Part shown: positions 11,174 to 21,649 of the stretch, one piece after another
Numbering within the stretch: the stretch's first letter is position 1
How the letters are laid out: every line of letters starts with the position of its first letter
Assembly: GCA_003427395.1 (NCBI GenBank)
Contig: BFEA01001034.1
Span: forward strand, 99,269 to 128,540
DNA length: 29,272 bases
Direction of reading: 5' to 3'
Origin: Chara braunii
Lineage: Eukaryota; Streptophyta; Charophyceae; Charales; Characeae
Notes under the pieces: model-generated
What the model saw: the letters and a program-made list of their open reading frames with translations, nothing else
Told to the model about the DNA's origin: nothing
Databases searched by the model: none
Made by a program: the position numbers and the translations under genes

Positions 11174-12495
11174 TCCGACACCGCTTTAGGCCGGCCTCAC
11201 AAAGCTTTGTTAATCTAAGAAGCGACTAGTAACGAAACCATTGCCATTCATGAACCGTCTTATACTAAGGCATATATACATATAACCGTACTAAAAGTTA
11301 TATGATATATGGTGGATCACTCTCATTGACACTGATGCGACTCATCCAAATTTGGTACAAATACAGAAACATTCTCATTCGTCAAGAAACAATCTCGACC
11401 AACCATACGATGCATCTATGGTTTGCTAGCAAAAATACAATCAGAACATATTTCATGTGTTAGTTACATTATTCATTTATTCTGCAATATGTATCGCTCA
11501 TACCGGCATACGGCTTTCAACACAATATACCACTTTCGAAACAACATTTTCTTAACTTGTTTGCTTTTTTAATTTTCTCATAATAAAAAACATTTAAGGA
11601 CCATTTATGTGAAAACTTCCAACGATGCTCTTTGCCTACAAGGTTCGACTTTAGGTATATGCTAAGTCTCAACTTGTTATCAATAATAATTTAAAAGAAT
11701 AATTCTTGATAAATGATTCGAAGTATTTGACACACTTCCAATGATTAATAACATGTGTTATATCCTCATACAAAATTTAGCCCCAACATTTGAAGTCATC
11801 ATAGAGTATCCGAGTTTTACGATTACGCCTTTACTTTGCAATTTACCTTACCTTTTTTTTCTAACTAGCGTATAAAGAAAGTAAAATTTTGGGCAACATT
11901 TACCATGGAAAGGTAAATCAAAATTCTCACCGATTAAAAACCTAAATAACTATCTCGGCATTCAAGTCTTACTTGAAAATCTAACCAACCATTTTTTCAA
12001 TAAACGTTTTGATAAAATTTTGCTTGGAGAAGAAGTTTTTCAAAAATTTTACTATATAAAAAAAAAAAAACAGTATCGAACTAGGCTTCACCTTATTTTC
12101 CGGACGGCCCTGCATTTTAGAGACCATGGAAGGTCCTTGCAAAAACAAAAAAATCAAAAAAATCAAAAACAAACTGTGTTATGCAGAAAAATAAACTGAG
12201 CAACTTTTGTCTAAGGGTAACATCGAAATTGTTAGCCAAATTTAAAATAAAAAATAAAGTTAAAAAATATATATATATTTTTTTGCCTTTTCGGGCAAAT
12301 GGGCCCGGGCTACTCTGGTAGGCTAGGTATCAAACTAATTCAAAATTTTAACTAACGTCTTGATTTAACAAAACATTGGTACGCATCCTTCCTATGCAAG
12401 CAATTTTTTAAAAACTCCCCCCCCCTAACTCCAACTATAAAAAGATACGTTTTTTTTAGAGTAAGGCTAAAGAGGGAGAAGATGAGAGATAACTT
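11174..12495. other. AT-rich region without recognisable genes
   Basis: No coding or RNA gene is supported. The segment around 11870-11920 (TTTTGGGCAACATTT...) resembles the ~124-bp repeat unit at 14670-15265, which suggests a diverged dispersed copy. A small hairpin TTTGCC/GGCAAA lies near 12283-12300. Confidence 0.35.
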
Positions 12496-12605
12496 GGGAC
12501 GCTAGACCCGGTTTCCAGTTTTGAGGTACTATGTGGTTGTCAGATTGGACGGTGGACCCAATTTCCAGTATGCAGATGAATGGGACGTTGGACCTGGTTT
12601 CCAAC
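12496..12605. repeat. Three copies of a ~24-bp motif
   Basis: Copies start at 12496, 12546 and 12582 and share the core GGACC(C/T)(G/A)(G/A)TTTCCA, each preceded by GGACGnT or GGACGGT. Spacing is uneven (50 and 36 bp), which argues against simple slippage. Confidence 0.65.
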
Positions 12606-12825
12606 AGGTGAGGGTCCCCACTCATAGATTGGAGCCGCTGACTGACTATTAGAGGGGAGTGCTTCCATCACCCTTTCTAGTGAGTGAGTGCTGACGTTAA
12701 AAAATATAGCACCCCCTCCAAAAAATGTTGTCATAGTTGTTATAGTTCGCCATATTTTTTGAAGTTTGCTTTAGCGGTGTCGAGCGCATCGGCCCCCGCC
12801 TTTTCTCACGAAAAGACGAGAGTCT

Positions 12826-13115
12826 TCTCGGCCATGTTACACAGGTTTGAACAAAAGCTAATAGAGACAACTTGGGGACGATGCATGAATGATCACCACG
12901 AACCGACGAGCGTCGTTTCTTCATCGCTCTAGTCGGGTGTGCTAGCTATACTTCCCGCGGCCCCACGCAGGGCGGAACCCTCTCGGCCACGTCACGCAAG
13001 AGTTGGTCTACTCGTGATACACACGGAGCTTCCACGTCCGCTCCGACCGAGTGTGTCAGCCATACCTCTCGCGAGCCTCTACGACAGGATAGGGCCTACG
13101 TGAGGTACAACTTAC
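12826..13115. repeat. Diverged ~150-bp direct repeats
   Basis: TCTCGGCCATGTTAC at 12826 recurs as TCTCGGCCACGTCAC at about 12981. The segment CTATACTTCCCGCGGCC near 12945 recurs as CCATACCTCTCGCGAGCC near 13062. These are degenerate tandem copies of about 120-155 bp with no recognised function. Confidence 0.45.
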
Positions 13116-14201
13116 CTCCACCTTGCGGATGCTGTCACCTCCCTTCAGAGCGCGTATCCATGTCGACCTACCAGTCCACAGTCCGAAAGCTAATCAGTTG
13201 CAATCGAAGAGGTGGGCCAGCCGAGGGCGTTTCTCGTACGTTGTAGCACAGGGGGTACGCGTGATCCCATACCTTTATTGGACCCGCACCGGAACCGGCG
13301 CGTTGAGGGGCTGAAGTCCCAAACGCAACTCGTCTTTGGTTGACTAGGATGCATCTCACTCACCAGGCGTTACACCACGCTTCAAATATGAAATTTAATA
13401 CAAACGCAAACAAAACACGAACACTCCTAGTCCTTTTTTGTATCAAACCCATAACCTTTTGACGTGAAAATCGGTTGAGCGACACGCGCGAGACTTAGTA
13501 TAAAACCACGCGGATGCAGAACCTTTCCATATCGATTAACAATACATGCTTAAGCAAGCGGTCGGAATGATGACGTACTATGTAGTACCCATAATCACGT
13601 TTTTGTTCGACACTCTAGTGTCGCCTGACACACGCCTTGAGGGGTTAATCTCTCGACGCTAGACAACTGCCAAGTGCGGTTGAGAACCACACCCTCTTCT
13701 GCACCCTGCAAAAAGTGAGTGGTACATCGGTCCATGCTTCTGGCGACAATCATCTCTTATTGCTCTAGAGACCAGCTCCATCATCCAGGGTCTGGAGGGA
13801 ACTCAAAGGGTTTGACTTTGACGGCTGTCACGAACTACAACGTCCAACCATAATAATTTCAAAAAGCAAAAGTAAAAGGGGGGTCTCTCTTTTCTCTCAA
13901 GGCATAATCTATTTAACCGTTACGCACGATCCTAGTAAGTTGGGCGAACACTCATGTATATGTATGTACATATATAAGTAAGGGTTATTAATATAGGATG
14001 ATCACTTCTCATAGTCATATTGAGACTCCTCTCAGCCATATATATGTGTGTGATCGCATGCACTCAACTCTAAAATCCGAACCATAAAACATACCTGCAA
14101 TCACATCAAAGATTCAACCAAAAAGTTCATGCACTACACGAGGTTAACTTCAACCATTATCAGCGCTCATATCCCCTTAATTTAGTTATGCAAACCCCAG
14201 T
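13116..14201. other. Unassigned sequence
   Basis: GC-moderate DNA up to about 13380 gives way to AT-rich DNA. Short opposing open frames near 13123-13359 have no domain signal. No mobile-element termini, RNA gene or conserved repeat could be supported. Confidence 0.35.
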
Positions 14202-14259
14202 CTTTGTCCAACCTTCCATAATAAAATACACTTTGTCAAACCTTCCACAATAAAATACA
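14202..14259. repeat. 29-bp direct repeat, two copies
   Basis: Copies at 14202-14230 and 14231-14259 begin CTTTGTC and end AATAAAATACA, with two differences. This is a simple local duplication. Confidence 0.85.
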
Positions 14260-14669
14260 CAGTAGCTTTGTTAAATGACCATTCAATAAAAGTCCGGGTG
14301 AAAACCCCAAATAACCAATTAAACCACAAGGCTAAGCCTTTAAGTTGAGTGACAAGAGTGAATTGAAGTTAAGTCGTGAACCGATGAATCGGCAACCAAC
14401 CTGTTATCAATGATAACAGAAGATAATCCTCGTAGGATCAAGTTGAATCTAAATCCTGAATCAAATTAATCAAATAAAACCTGTAACACAAGACATGCCA
14501 ATTCTTAAGGCTAACTATCAGTGTATGGGGAGTGAACCTCCATAGCACATTCTCACACAAGATTCTCCTACGAATTAAGTTTAGGTCTACCTCTAAGCAA
14601 GAGCCCTAAAAAAGGTAGACTTAAGACAGAATCTCCCTCATACAGAGTGGATTGTCAGAATCGTCACCT

Positions 14670-15265
14670 GTCAAAATATAATTTATCTCCTTTAAACTAA
14701 GAAAATTTCGGCATCACTTCCCGTAAGAAAAATGTATTTTCATAATTTATACTAACTCCAATATGAGAACTGAAATAATTTCTAACTCTAGAAAGTCAAC
14801 TTTTGTCTAACTCCCTGAATTACTAAAAATCTGAGCAGCATCTCCTTTAGAGAAGTATACTTCCTAGATTTATACCAAGTTAGATAAGAACTTAAACAGA
14901 GGCTTAAGTCAATGCCATGACAAAATTTAACTAACTCCTTAGATTTGTACAAATTTTGGCAGCGCTTCTCGTAAAGAAAGTAACTTTTCAAAATTTAAAA
15001 CGAAGTTGAATTTAGAACATGAAATAATCTTGACTTTCCAAAGTCAAATTTTGTCGAATTCCTTGAATTAGTAAAACTTTGGGTAACATTTCCCCTAGAA
15101 AAGAAGGTTTTCCACATTTTTACTAAGCCAGTATAAAAATTAGACAAAAAAAGTTGACCTTTGAAAGTCAAATTGATTTGTAGAAATTTTGATAGCGCTT
15201 TCCGTAGATAAAGTAGCTTACCAAGATTTATACAACGCCAAGTATAATAAATGATCCCAGAAAAT
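14670..15265. repeat. ~124-bp tandem repeat, about 4.5 copies
   Basis: Units can be anchored at 14710, 14834, 14958, 15082 and 15191 on variants of GGCAGCGCTTCCCGTA, giving spacings of 124, 124, 124 and 109 bp. The rest of each unit is also shared (CAAAATTTATACTAA-like and AAGTCAAATTTTGTCTAACTC-like segments). Copies are well diverged, so the array is old. A similar segment occurs near 11870-11920. Confidence 0.8.
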
Positions 15266-15527
15266 GTGAGAATTAACCTAAGTAAAAAAATTCAGCTAAA
15301 AAATTACAGAATTTTAAACTAGATCCTATAGCTCTAGCACGTGGCGAGCCTCTAAAGCGACTACCTATCAGACTAAAACTAGGACTAAGTAGTGATCTCA
15401 CTTAGCCACATGCACGACCAAATCACGAAGGTAAATGCTCTCACCAACCCTGAAGTCAACCTTGTCAAACAATAATTCATAGTATTTCAATGATTTGTCC
15501 CTTATACCCAACTTACATAACGCGTAA

Positions 15528-15564
15528 AGTTAGAACATCCAATCTTATGGAAACCTGTCTAGCT
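15528..15564. repeat. Isolated copy of the conserved-loop hairpin
   Basis: AGTTAGA at 15528-15534 pairs with TCTAGCT at 15558-15564 (seven pairs, one G-T wobble) and encloses the conserved loop core CATCCAATCTTATGGAA. It is the outlying member of the hairpin family clustered at 16367-16830. Confidence 0.75.
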
Positions 15565-16366
15565 CAGCTATTGGATATACAAAAACACAGGGCAATACAA
15601 CTTTCCTCTTCCTTGGGCATATGATTAGGTTGTTCAACCTAGTCGCCCTAAACTGTTTAAAGTGTCAAAGTTATATATAACTGTCTGCACTTAGTCTTTT
15701 AAACCACCAATACCCCCGTCGTCATAAATTAGGGGAATCGGTAGCACAGGTTCATGAGGGCTACTGGTAGCTAAGTGTGGGGAACTGACATAGTGACAAA
15801 AGTCGAAATACTCCCGTAATTTATTTTGCGGTTCAAATATATATATATATATATATTTTTTTAAATATTTTTTTTTTCTGTACAAATTACGAAAAAATCT
15901 ACAGACCTTCTAATGTTCAGAGTCGTTGGGTCATTCTTCTGATCGAGAAAAATCGAGAAAGTTGGGTTACGTTTCCCGTTGGCCCATACATTGTAGAATA
16001 GCAAAAATGAAAAATGCGACGAAACGGCGCGACATTTACTTCACCGTCTAATTTTGTTTTTTTATTTTTTTGATATTTTTTCTGAAAAGATCACGACCTA
16101 ATCTACAGGATATTAAATTTTCATATTCAAGTCGTCAAAGTTCGCGATTGGAAATTTTTGGACCGGACCCGCCTGCTCCTGCCGGTCGCTGCCCCCCCTA
16201 AGAACACGGTCCGTAAGGACAGGAAAGTCTATTTTAGGTCGGCGGGGGTAGTGGTGGTTTAAGGTAGCATATGACTGAACCGTTCGACTTAGATAAAAGT
16301 TCAGCTTGCCCCTTCTTACCATAAGTTTACTCTTAGTTGTAACTCTCTTCAGTTGGTGATAAGCTA
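15565..16366. other. AT-rich spacer with (TA)n
   Basis: A perfect TA run of about ten copies lies at 15839-15857, next to poly-T and poly-A tracts. No gene is supported; minus-strand open frames here are short and unrecognised. Confidence 0.45.
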
Positions 16367-16830
16367 TAGTCAGACCATCCAATCTTATGGAAACATGTTT
16401 GACTAGCCTGTTTGTAAGTAAAATAATATACGGATATAGACAAATTTATCTTTCTGGTTCTAACATGTGTGTGGCTCCAAACCAGACCTCCCAAACTTAT
16501 AGAAATTTGTCCAGTCCTTCGCATGAATTGCCCTCAGAATACAACAAGGAGAGTTAGAGTCATCCAATCTTATGGAACATGTCCAACTTTCTTTTAGAAA
16601 CTAATAAAACATAAGAAAACCCAAATGAAACAAGGCAACCAAGCTATCCAATCTTATGGAAGCCTTCTTGGTCCTTGAAAAAATCAATCACAAGCAACCC
16701 TCGCAAGTCAGAGCAACCAGACCATCCAATCTTATGGAAATTTGTCTGGTCCTCTAGACATTCAAAAAATAAACGTAGCACTGGGCCCTTCAAACTTATA
16801 GAGACTCTCCTAACCTTTGGTTGACCCAGT
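16367..16830. repeat. Array of conserved-loop, variable-stem hairpins
   Basis: Loop cores lie at about 16376, 16488, 16561, 16645, 16723 and 16789, spaced 66-112 bp. The core CATCCAATCTTATGGAA is nearly invariant in four copies and diverged in two. Flanking arms differ between copies but pair: TAGTCAGAC/GTTTGACTA around the first, ACCAAG/CTTGGT extended by CAAGG/CCTTG around the fourth, and ACCAGAC/GTCTGGT around the fifth. The second and third have 5/7 and 6/7 pairing; the last is degenerate. The loop is 20-21 nt and has an internal TCCA...TGGA pairing. Function is unknown. Conserved loop plus changing but mostly matched stems is what a selected hairpin (RNA, cruciform or protein site) would give. 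Confidence 0.75.
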
Positions 16831-18790
16831 CAAATGCAAACAATACCACATTCCTTCCACCTTTTCCCCATATGCAAAGCCTTTTCACAATATGCTTTCA
16901 GTTAAACAACAAGAATGGAACTGAGCTTGCACAAATATTTTTTTACTTAAGTTTGGTTTGTATCATGAAAGTCAAACTTAAAGTCAAAGTAGGGATGCAG
17001 ACAATATACTCAGTCAAACTATAGCAAGAAGTACAAATAGGGGTTATAATTGGTTTTATAGGAGGGATATACCACTCAATTCCCTGCCTCCAAAACTCCT
17101 CTTAAGTTCCGGCAGCGCTTCCGCAATCGGTGGGCAGACTCCCCTCACAGTCTTGATGCGGTCTTATGGGTTACAATCTCGCCTGTCGCCTTCCTCTCTG
17201 AACAGGATTAGACTGAGATTAAGAAGAGCAAAAAGAGGGGTTTCAAACTCTCGAGATACAAGAGAGGGACAACTCAATTCGCAGGAGATGACCTTGTTAC
17301 CTTGATGCGCCTGAGGGCATCGCAATGGTAGCCAAATTGCGCAGCCGCTGATCAACTTGAAACCAAACAGCTGATCGTTGACCTCATGATGACCTCCTAA
17401 CGTCCCTCCAAATCGCAGTAGCAATGACCCCCTTGATGCCTCCCCCGGTTGCAACAATGACCCCCAACTTGATCACTACTCCTAGCCGCAACTCCCTTTC
17501 CTCAGATCAAACTGCCGCTACGCAGTCTGAAAAGTTTTCATTAGAGCAGGGCACCCCCCCCTGTATGATCTGTTCGAAAGCTAGCTAAAGCAGTCCACTC
17601 AGCGTCGGTGCACAACAACAATGCCTAGTAGCAATACCCAGCAGAAAGTTCGTCACGTCACAGTAATTGCTTAACATCACAAAGGATCCCGAATGCGGTA
17701 GCAACAACGGGAAGTACCAATACACCATGATAAAAAGCGTAGCAATGCTGTGCTTGACAATTGAAGGCGGCCAACTTGCACCAAGAACTGTCGAACCGCA
17801 GTTCAGGTGCCGCAAGGATGGTCGTAAGTATGACCAACAAGCTAAGTTACTCCTCCCAAACGGTCTTTCAAGTCGCAGCACTACCTTATCGAAGTAGCCC
17901 TGACCCGTGTATCAAGAAAGGTAGCGAACAGTCACTCGCAGCTGCAAACAGTAACTTCACAATCAACGAAATAAGCCTGTCAATATAACTAAAGTGAGAG
18001 GTAACAATCTCAAGCAGTGCACGATACTGCTGTTTACAATACTAGACGCCAGACTGTCACACTTGGGCCCATGTGACCACTTATACAGTCCGGATCCAGG
18101 CTCTGATCGCATGGTTCAACGTTGTTTTGCCTCATCCGATCACTTGCTTGTCCACGAAACAGCCCCCCCCCCCAGTAAGACGAGCAAAAATAAGGATGAA
18201 ACCTTCGACAGAACATAAGGAATACACACCGCCTCTCTATCATGCGTGCAAAAGTATAACGAGGAGTACTCTCTACTGATAAAGGTACACTAATCCAAAC
18301 AGAATCTTTCATTGACTCGATATATACTCGTTACTACCCCTGAATCGCTCCGCCCGAGTGCAACCTCGAATTATGACTGCGCCTAGACTATTGACCTAAC
18401 GCCCAATCCGTGTCTCCCATAGATTTCTCGAAAGGGGAAAACCCTTAGTCAGCGCGTTCCATCGCCCCCTTTTACGTAGGAACGGGCTATATCCACTCTT
18501 CTTCTTCTCCCCCGTTCACCCGTTCCTCCTGTCTCCCCGCTTCCCATTTCTCTCTTCCCACCTATCTTACTAATCTACTATTAATTCTAACTTCATAACC
18601 GGGGTCGCCGCCCCTTAAAACCCCAAATCTAACTCTCTCCTTACTTGATTCTACATAGGACTGAGCGTACTATCTCTTCTTCCTTCTCTATCACAACCAT
18701 CTCCCGCGCATGACTTTTTCTGCTAATGTTTCACTATTCTAACTCTCGTGTCGATCTGAGTCTAGAACCGGATGCGCCCGCCTTCGTAAG
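16831..18790. other. Unassigned region
   Basis: From about 17100 the sequence becomes more GC-balanced, with scattered GTAGCAA and CGCAG words and poly-C runs (18164-18175). Open frames at 17164-17457 and 17585-18312 overlap each other on both strands and show no known domain. C/T-rich sequence at 18490-18560 precedes the LTR. Nothing here can be supported as a gene. Confidence 0.35.
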
Positions 18791-19099
18791 TGTAGCGGAC
18801 CGATGGTTGGACTGTGAGACCATCCCCTTGGCCTGTTCTCACAGACTTGTGTTGTATTCGGGGTAGTCCAGTCCAGGCCGGTACCTCTGTTGGTATCAGC
18901 CAGTCCAGTCCAGTCTCGTTAATCCGTTGGGGTATACCCCAACTGTTGTCTGTTTTCTGTCTCATTCTGCATTCGCACAGTTTGGAGTACGTGCGTTGGA
19001 GTCCGGCGTGGGAGCTGCGCTGTGCCATCTCGCTCCCTCTTCTTCCTCCATCTCAATCTCTATCTCTGGCGGAGCACCACACCTGGTGGGTCCGCCACA
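18791..19099 (+). mobile_element. LTR of an LTR retrotransposon
   Basis: The 309-bp segment starts TGTAGCGGACC and ends GGTCCGCCACA, which are inverted copies of each other with one mismatch and give the canonical TG...CA ends. One base after the end comes TGGTATCGGAGC, a primer-binding site. This order (LTR, one-base gap, PBS) identifies it as a 5' LTR with the element running to the right. It contains a perfect 18-bp palindrome, GTTGGGGTATACCCCAAC, at 18926-18943, and repeated CCAGTCCAGTC words. No second LTR copy was found in the window, so the target duplication cannot be checked. The gag-pol remains at 21650-25072 could be its interior, but another element is possible. Confidence 0.75.
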
Positions 19100-19100
19100 G

Positions 19101-19112
19101 TGGTATCGGAGC
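19101..19112 (+). other. Primer-binding site (initiator-Met tRNA type)
   Basis: TGGTATCGGAGC matches the common plant LTR-element PBS TGGTATCAGAGC, complementary to the 3' end of initiator methionine tRNA, with one A-to-G change. It would prime minus-strand DNA synthesis by the element's reverse transcriptase. Confidence 0.75.
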
Positions 19113-19246
19113 GGAAACGTTCCCCGCTCCCACCCACCACCCCGTACAGCTGGGAAAACAACAAAACCCGACAGACGGGTTTTTGGCTGTTTTCGGGCCG
19201 TTTTTCGACGAAAACGAGGGAAAAAAAAAGCTGCAGGAGGAAATGA

Positions 19247-19365
19247 CACGTGGCGGAAAAAACACGTGCCATCACGAGCGCGCAAGCGCAAGCGCCAAAA
19301 CCAAGACCGCCACACGCGCGCTCGTGCCACACGCCCACGCCGCGACAATAAAAAGTTTTATATAG
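19247..19365 (+). promoter_or_regulatory. Possible promoter: paired G-boxes and TATA-like site
   Basis: Two CACGTG G-boxes lie at 19247-19252 and 19263-19268, about 90 bp upstream of a TATATA-like sequence (TTTATATAG near 19357-19365). A second pair of CACGTG sites lies at 20118-20123 and 20138-20143. G-boxes bind plant bZIP and bHLH factors. The spacing is suggestive, but no transcript or gene start is visible downstream, so this remains a guess. Confidence 0.25.
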
Positions 19366-19883
<518 letters not shown>

Positions 19884-19960
19884 GCTTCCACTGGGATTTG
19901 AACCCAGACACCTGTTGGGCTTGCGCGTGTGTAAGCTACTCATGTAACATTCTCGCCATA
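19884..19960 (-). repeat. tRNA-related relic
   Basis: On the minus strand CTGGGTTCAAATCCCAG (19891-19907) is a perfect 5-bp T stem around a 7-nt loop and includes the B-box GGTTCAAATCC. A weak A-box-like TGGCGAGAATG lies about 50 nt upstream on that strand. Acceptor ends do not pair, so it is a SINE head or tRNA pseudogene rather than a working tRNA. Confidence 0.4.
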
Positions 19961-20415
19961 CTGCATGTATGGTTCTATAGTGTGGCATGCTGCTGTTGAA
20001 GAGGTGCGTGCCAACTATTTACCTCCCCCCCCCCACTGGCGAGCAGCGAGCAGCAGGGCAGCAACGACCGGGCTGCTATTCCCCCCCCCACCGCTCTCGC
20101 GGTTGCTGCTGCCTGCGCACGTGACCATCTGCAGTGCCACGTGGCAGCCTGCTGTGGAGACTGAAGACCCCCCTGGCTACGCCACATTATTTTTTTTTAC
20201 TATTTTTCTACTGCAGCAGCAGCAGTTTTGCAGCAGCTCAAGATTCCTCACTCCCCTAGGGGGCTGTGTGACTGTGGCAGTAGGGTGGCTGATCAAGATC
20301 TCATCCAACCCTAGATCATCATCATCATCATCTCTTATTGTTGTGGCATCAGGCCAGCAACACCTTGAAGGCCAAGATCCTGTGAATCTTGGTAGTGTTT
20401 TGCTCTTGGCCAACC

Positions 20416-20840
20416 AAGAGCTTGGTATTATCTCTCTCTACTAACCTACCCTCCCCCAACCCCTTTTATCTCCCCCCCCATCATCTAATCATCCTTTCCA
20501 ACTATACCACTACCCCCCCTCCACCCACCTCCCTCTTCACTCATTTCCCACCACCTTTTCTCTCCTCCTCTCCCCACTCACCATCTTCTACTAATGTCAT
20601 CTCCCCCATTTCCCACTTCACTCCTTCTCTCTCTCTCACCTCTCTCTCTTTTCTTCATCACTCTTTCATCCCCTTGCCCCCCCCGCGACTCCGAATTTTT
20701 CTGTTTTTCTTTTTTCCCTTTCTTTTTGATTTCAATCTTCTCTTTTCTCCAAAAATTCGAATTATTTTATTTCCCCCCCTCCCTTCTCATTTTCTAATTT
20801 ATTTTATTTTATTTTTTTATTTATTCTGAAAATTCAAATT
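20416..20840. repeat. Long pyrimidine-rich tract
   Basis: Nearly all bases on the plus strand are C or T over about 400 bp, with C-runs and CTCTCT words before it turns T-rich. Short CAG and CAT runs precede it (20212-20235 and 20311-20331). The Pro/Ser/Leu/Phe open frames across it are low-complexity artefacts. Confidence 0.7.
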
Positions 20841-20877
20841 TCTTTGTGGCACCGTTAAATCTGACTAGGAGTTGATC

Positions 20878-21222
20878 TTTCTTGCTTTCGGCACACATTT
20901 TGACCCCGTGGGGTTAACGAAGTGCTACCGAAATTTTCTGTTTTTCCTTCACTTAGTCTTTCTCGTCACACTTCGACCCTATGGGGGCAACGAATTGCTG
21001 CCGAAATTTTTGAAAAATCAGATACTTCATTTCCCTCTACCTCCTCATCCACTTATTCACTTATTTATTTATTTATTTATTTATTATTTATTATAATTTT
21101 TGTTTATTTTTTGAACTTTTTAATTTGTGGCATTTTGAAACCTAGTGTGCTTATCTTAGTCTCTCCTTCCCCCTTGGCACATTCTTGACCCCATGGGGTT
21201 TAGGGAAATGTTGCCGAAAATT
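20878..21222. repeat. Three diverged repeats with an ACCCC/GGGGT palindrome
   Basis: Copies at about 20878-20937, 20957-21015 and 21153-21222 share the order TTCGGCACA-like, GACCCC..TGGGG, then a (T/G)CTGCCGAAATT-like end. In the last, ACCCCATGGGGT is a perfect palindrome; the first keeps ACCCC/GGGGT arms around GT. The spacers are T-rich low complexity. Confidence 0.65.
21057..21090. repeat. (TTAT)n microsatellite
   Basis: Six to seven tandem copies of the tetranucleotide TTAT. Related TTAT and TTTA runs recur at 21255-21345. Confidence 0.85.
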
Positions 21223-21229
21223 CTAAAAA

Positions 21230-21649
21230 AATAAATATTATTCCTCTCTTCATATTTTATTTCCTTATTTATTTAATTATTTTTATTATTTATTTATTTT
21301 CTTATTTATTTTTATTTTTTTCTCGAAATCTCGCTGTTTATTTATTTTTCTCCCGCCTTTCCCCCCCCTATGCTTGCTATTTTCTTTTCTTGATTATGTC
21401 ACTGGTACCTTACCCTAACTACTCAAACTCCGGTTAGGGTTTTCTTAGGGGTTTCTAGGGTTTAAGGTTTTCCTACCCCCCCCTACTTCTCATTCGGCCA
21501 CCCTCGATCTGAATCACCCCTCCCCCTTTGACGGCGTCCGCGCTCGATTTACTAGCGCCGCCTGTCGCTTTCTATCGCAGACCTCCCCTTACGCCCTCCG
21601 CTCACGCGGACCTCCTCCGACCCTCCCTAGCCCGGCCCATTACCTTCCC
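21230..21649. other. Sequence leading to gag
   Basis: T-rich low complexity gives way near 21430 to TTAGGG/TAGGGTTT words and then to C-rich DNA. The TAGGGTTT words resemble plant telo-boxes but are not a telomere array. No LTR end was recognised immediately before gag. Confidence 0.35.

Noticed and set aside
16367-16830. CRISPR array
   Set aside because: The repeats are irregularly spaced, stems differ between copies, no cas genes occur and the context is a eukaryotic genome.
21430-21470. Telomere repeats
   Set aside because: Only scattered TTAGGG and TAGGGTTT words are present, not a tandem array.
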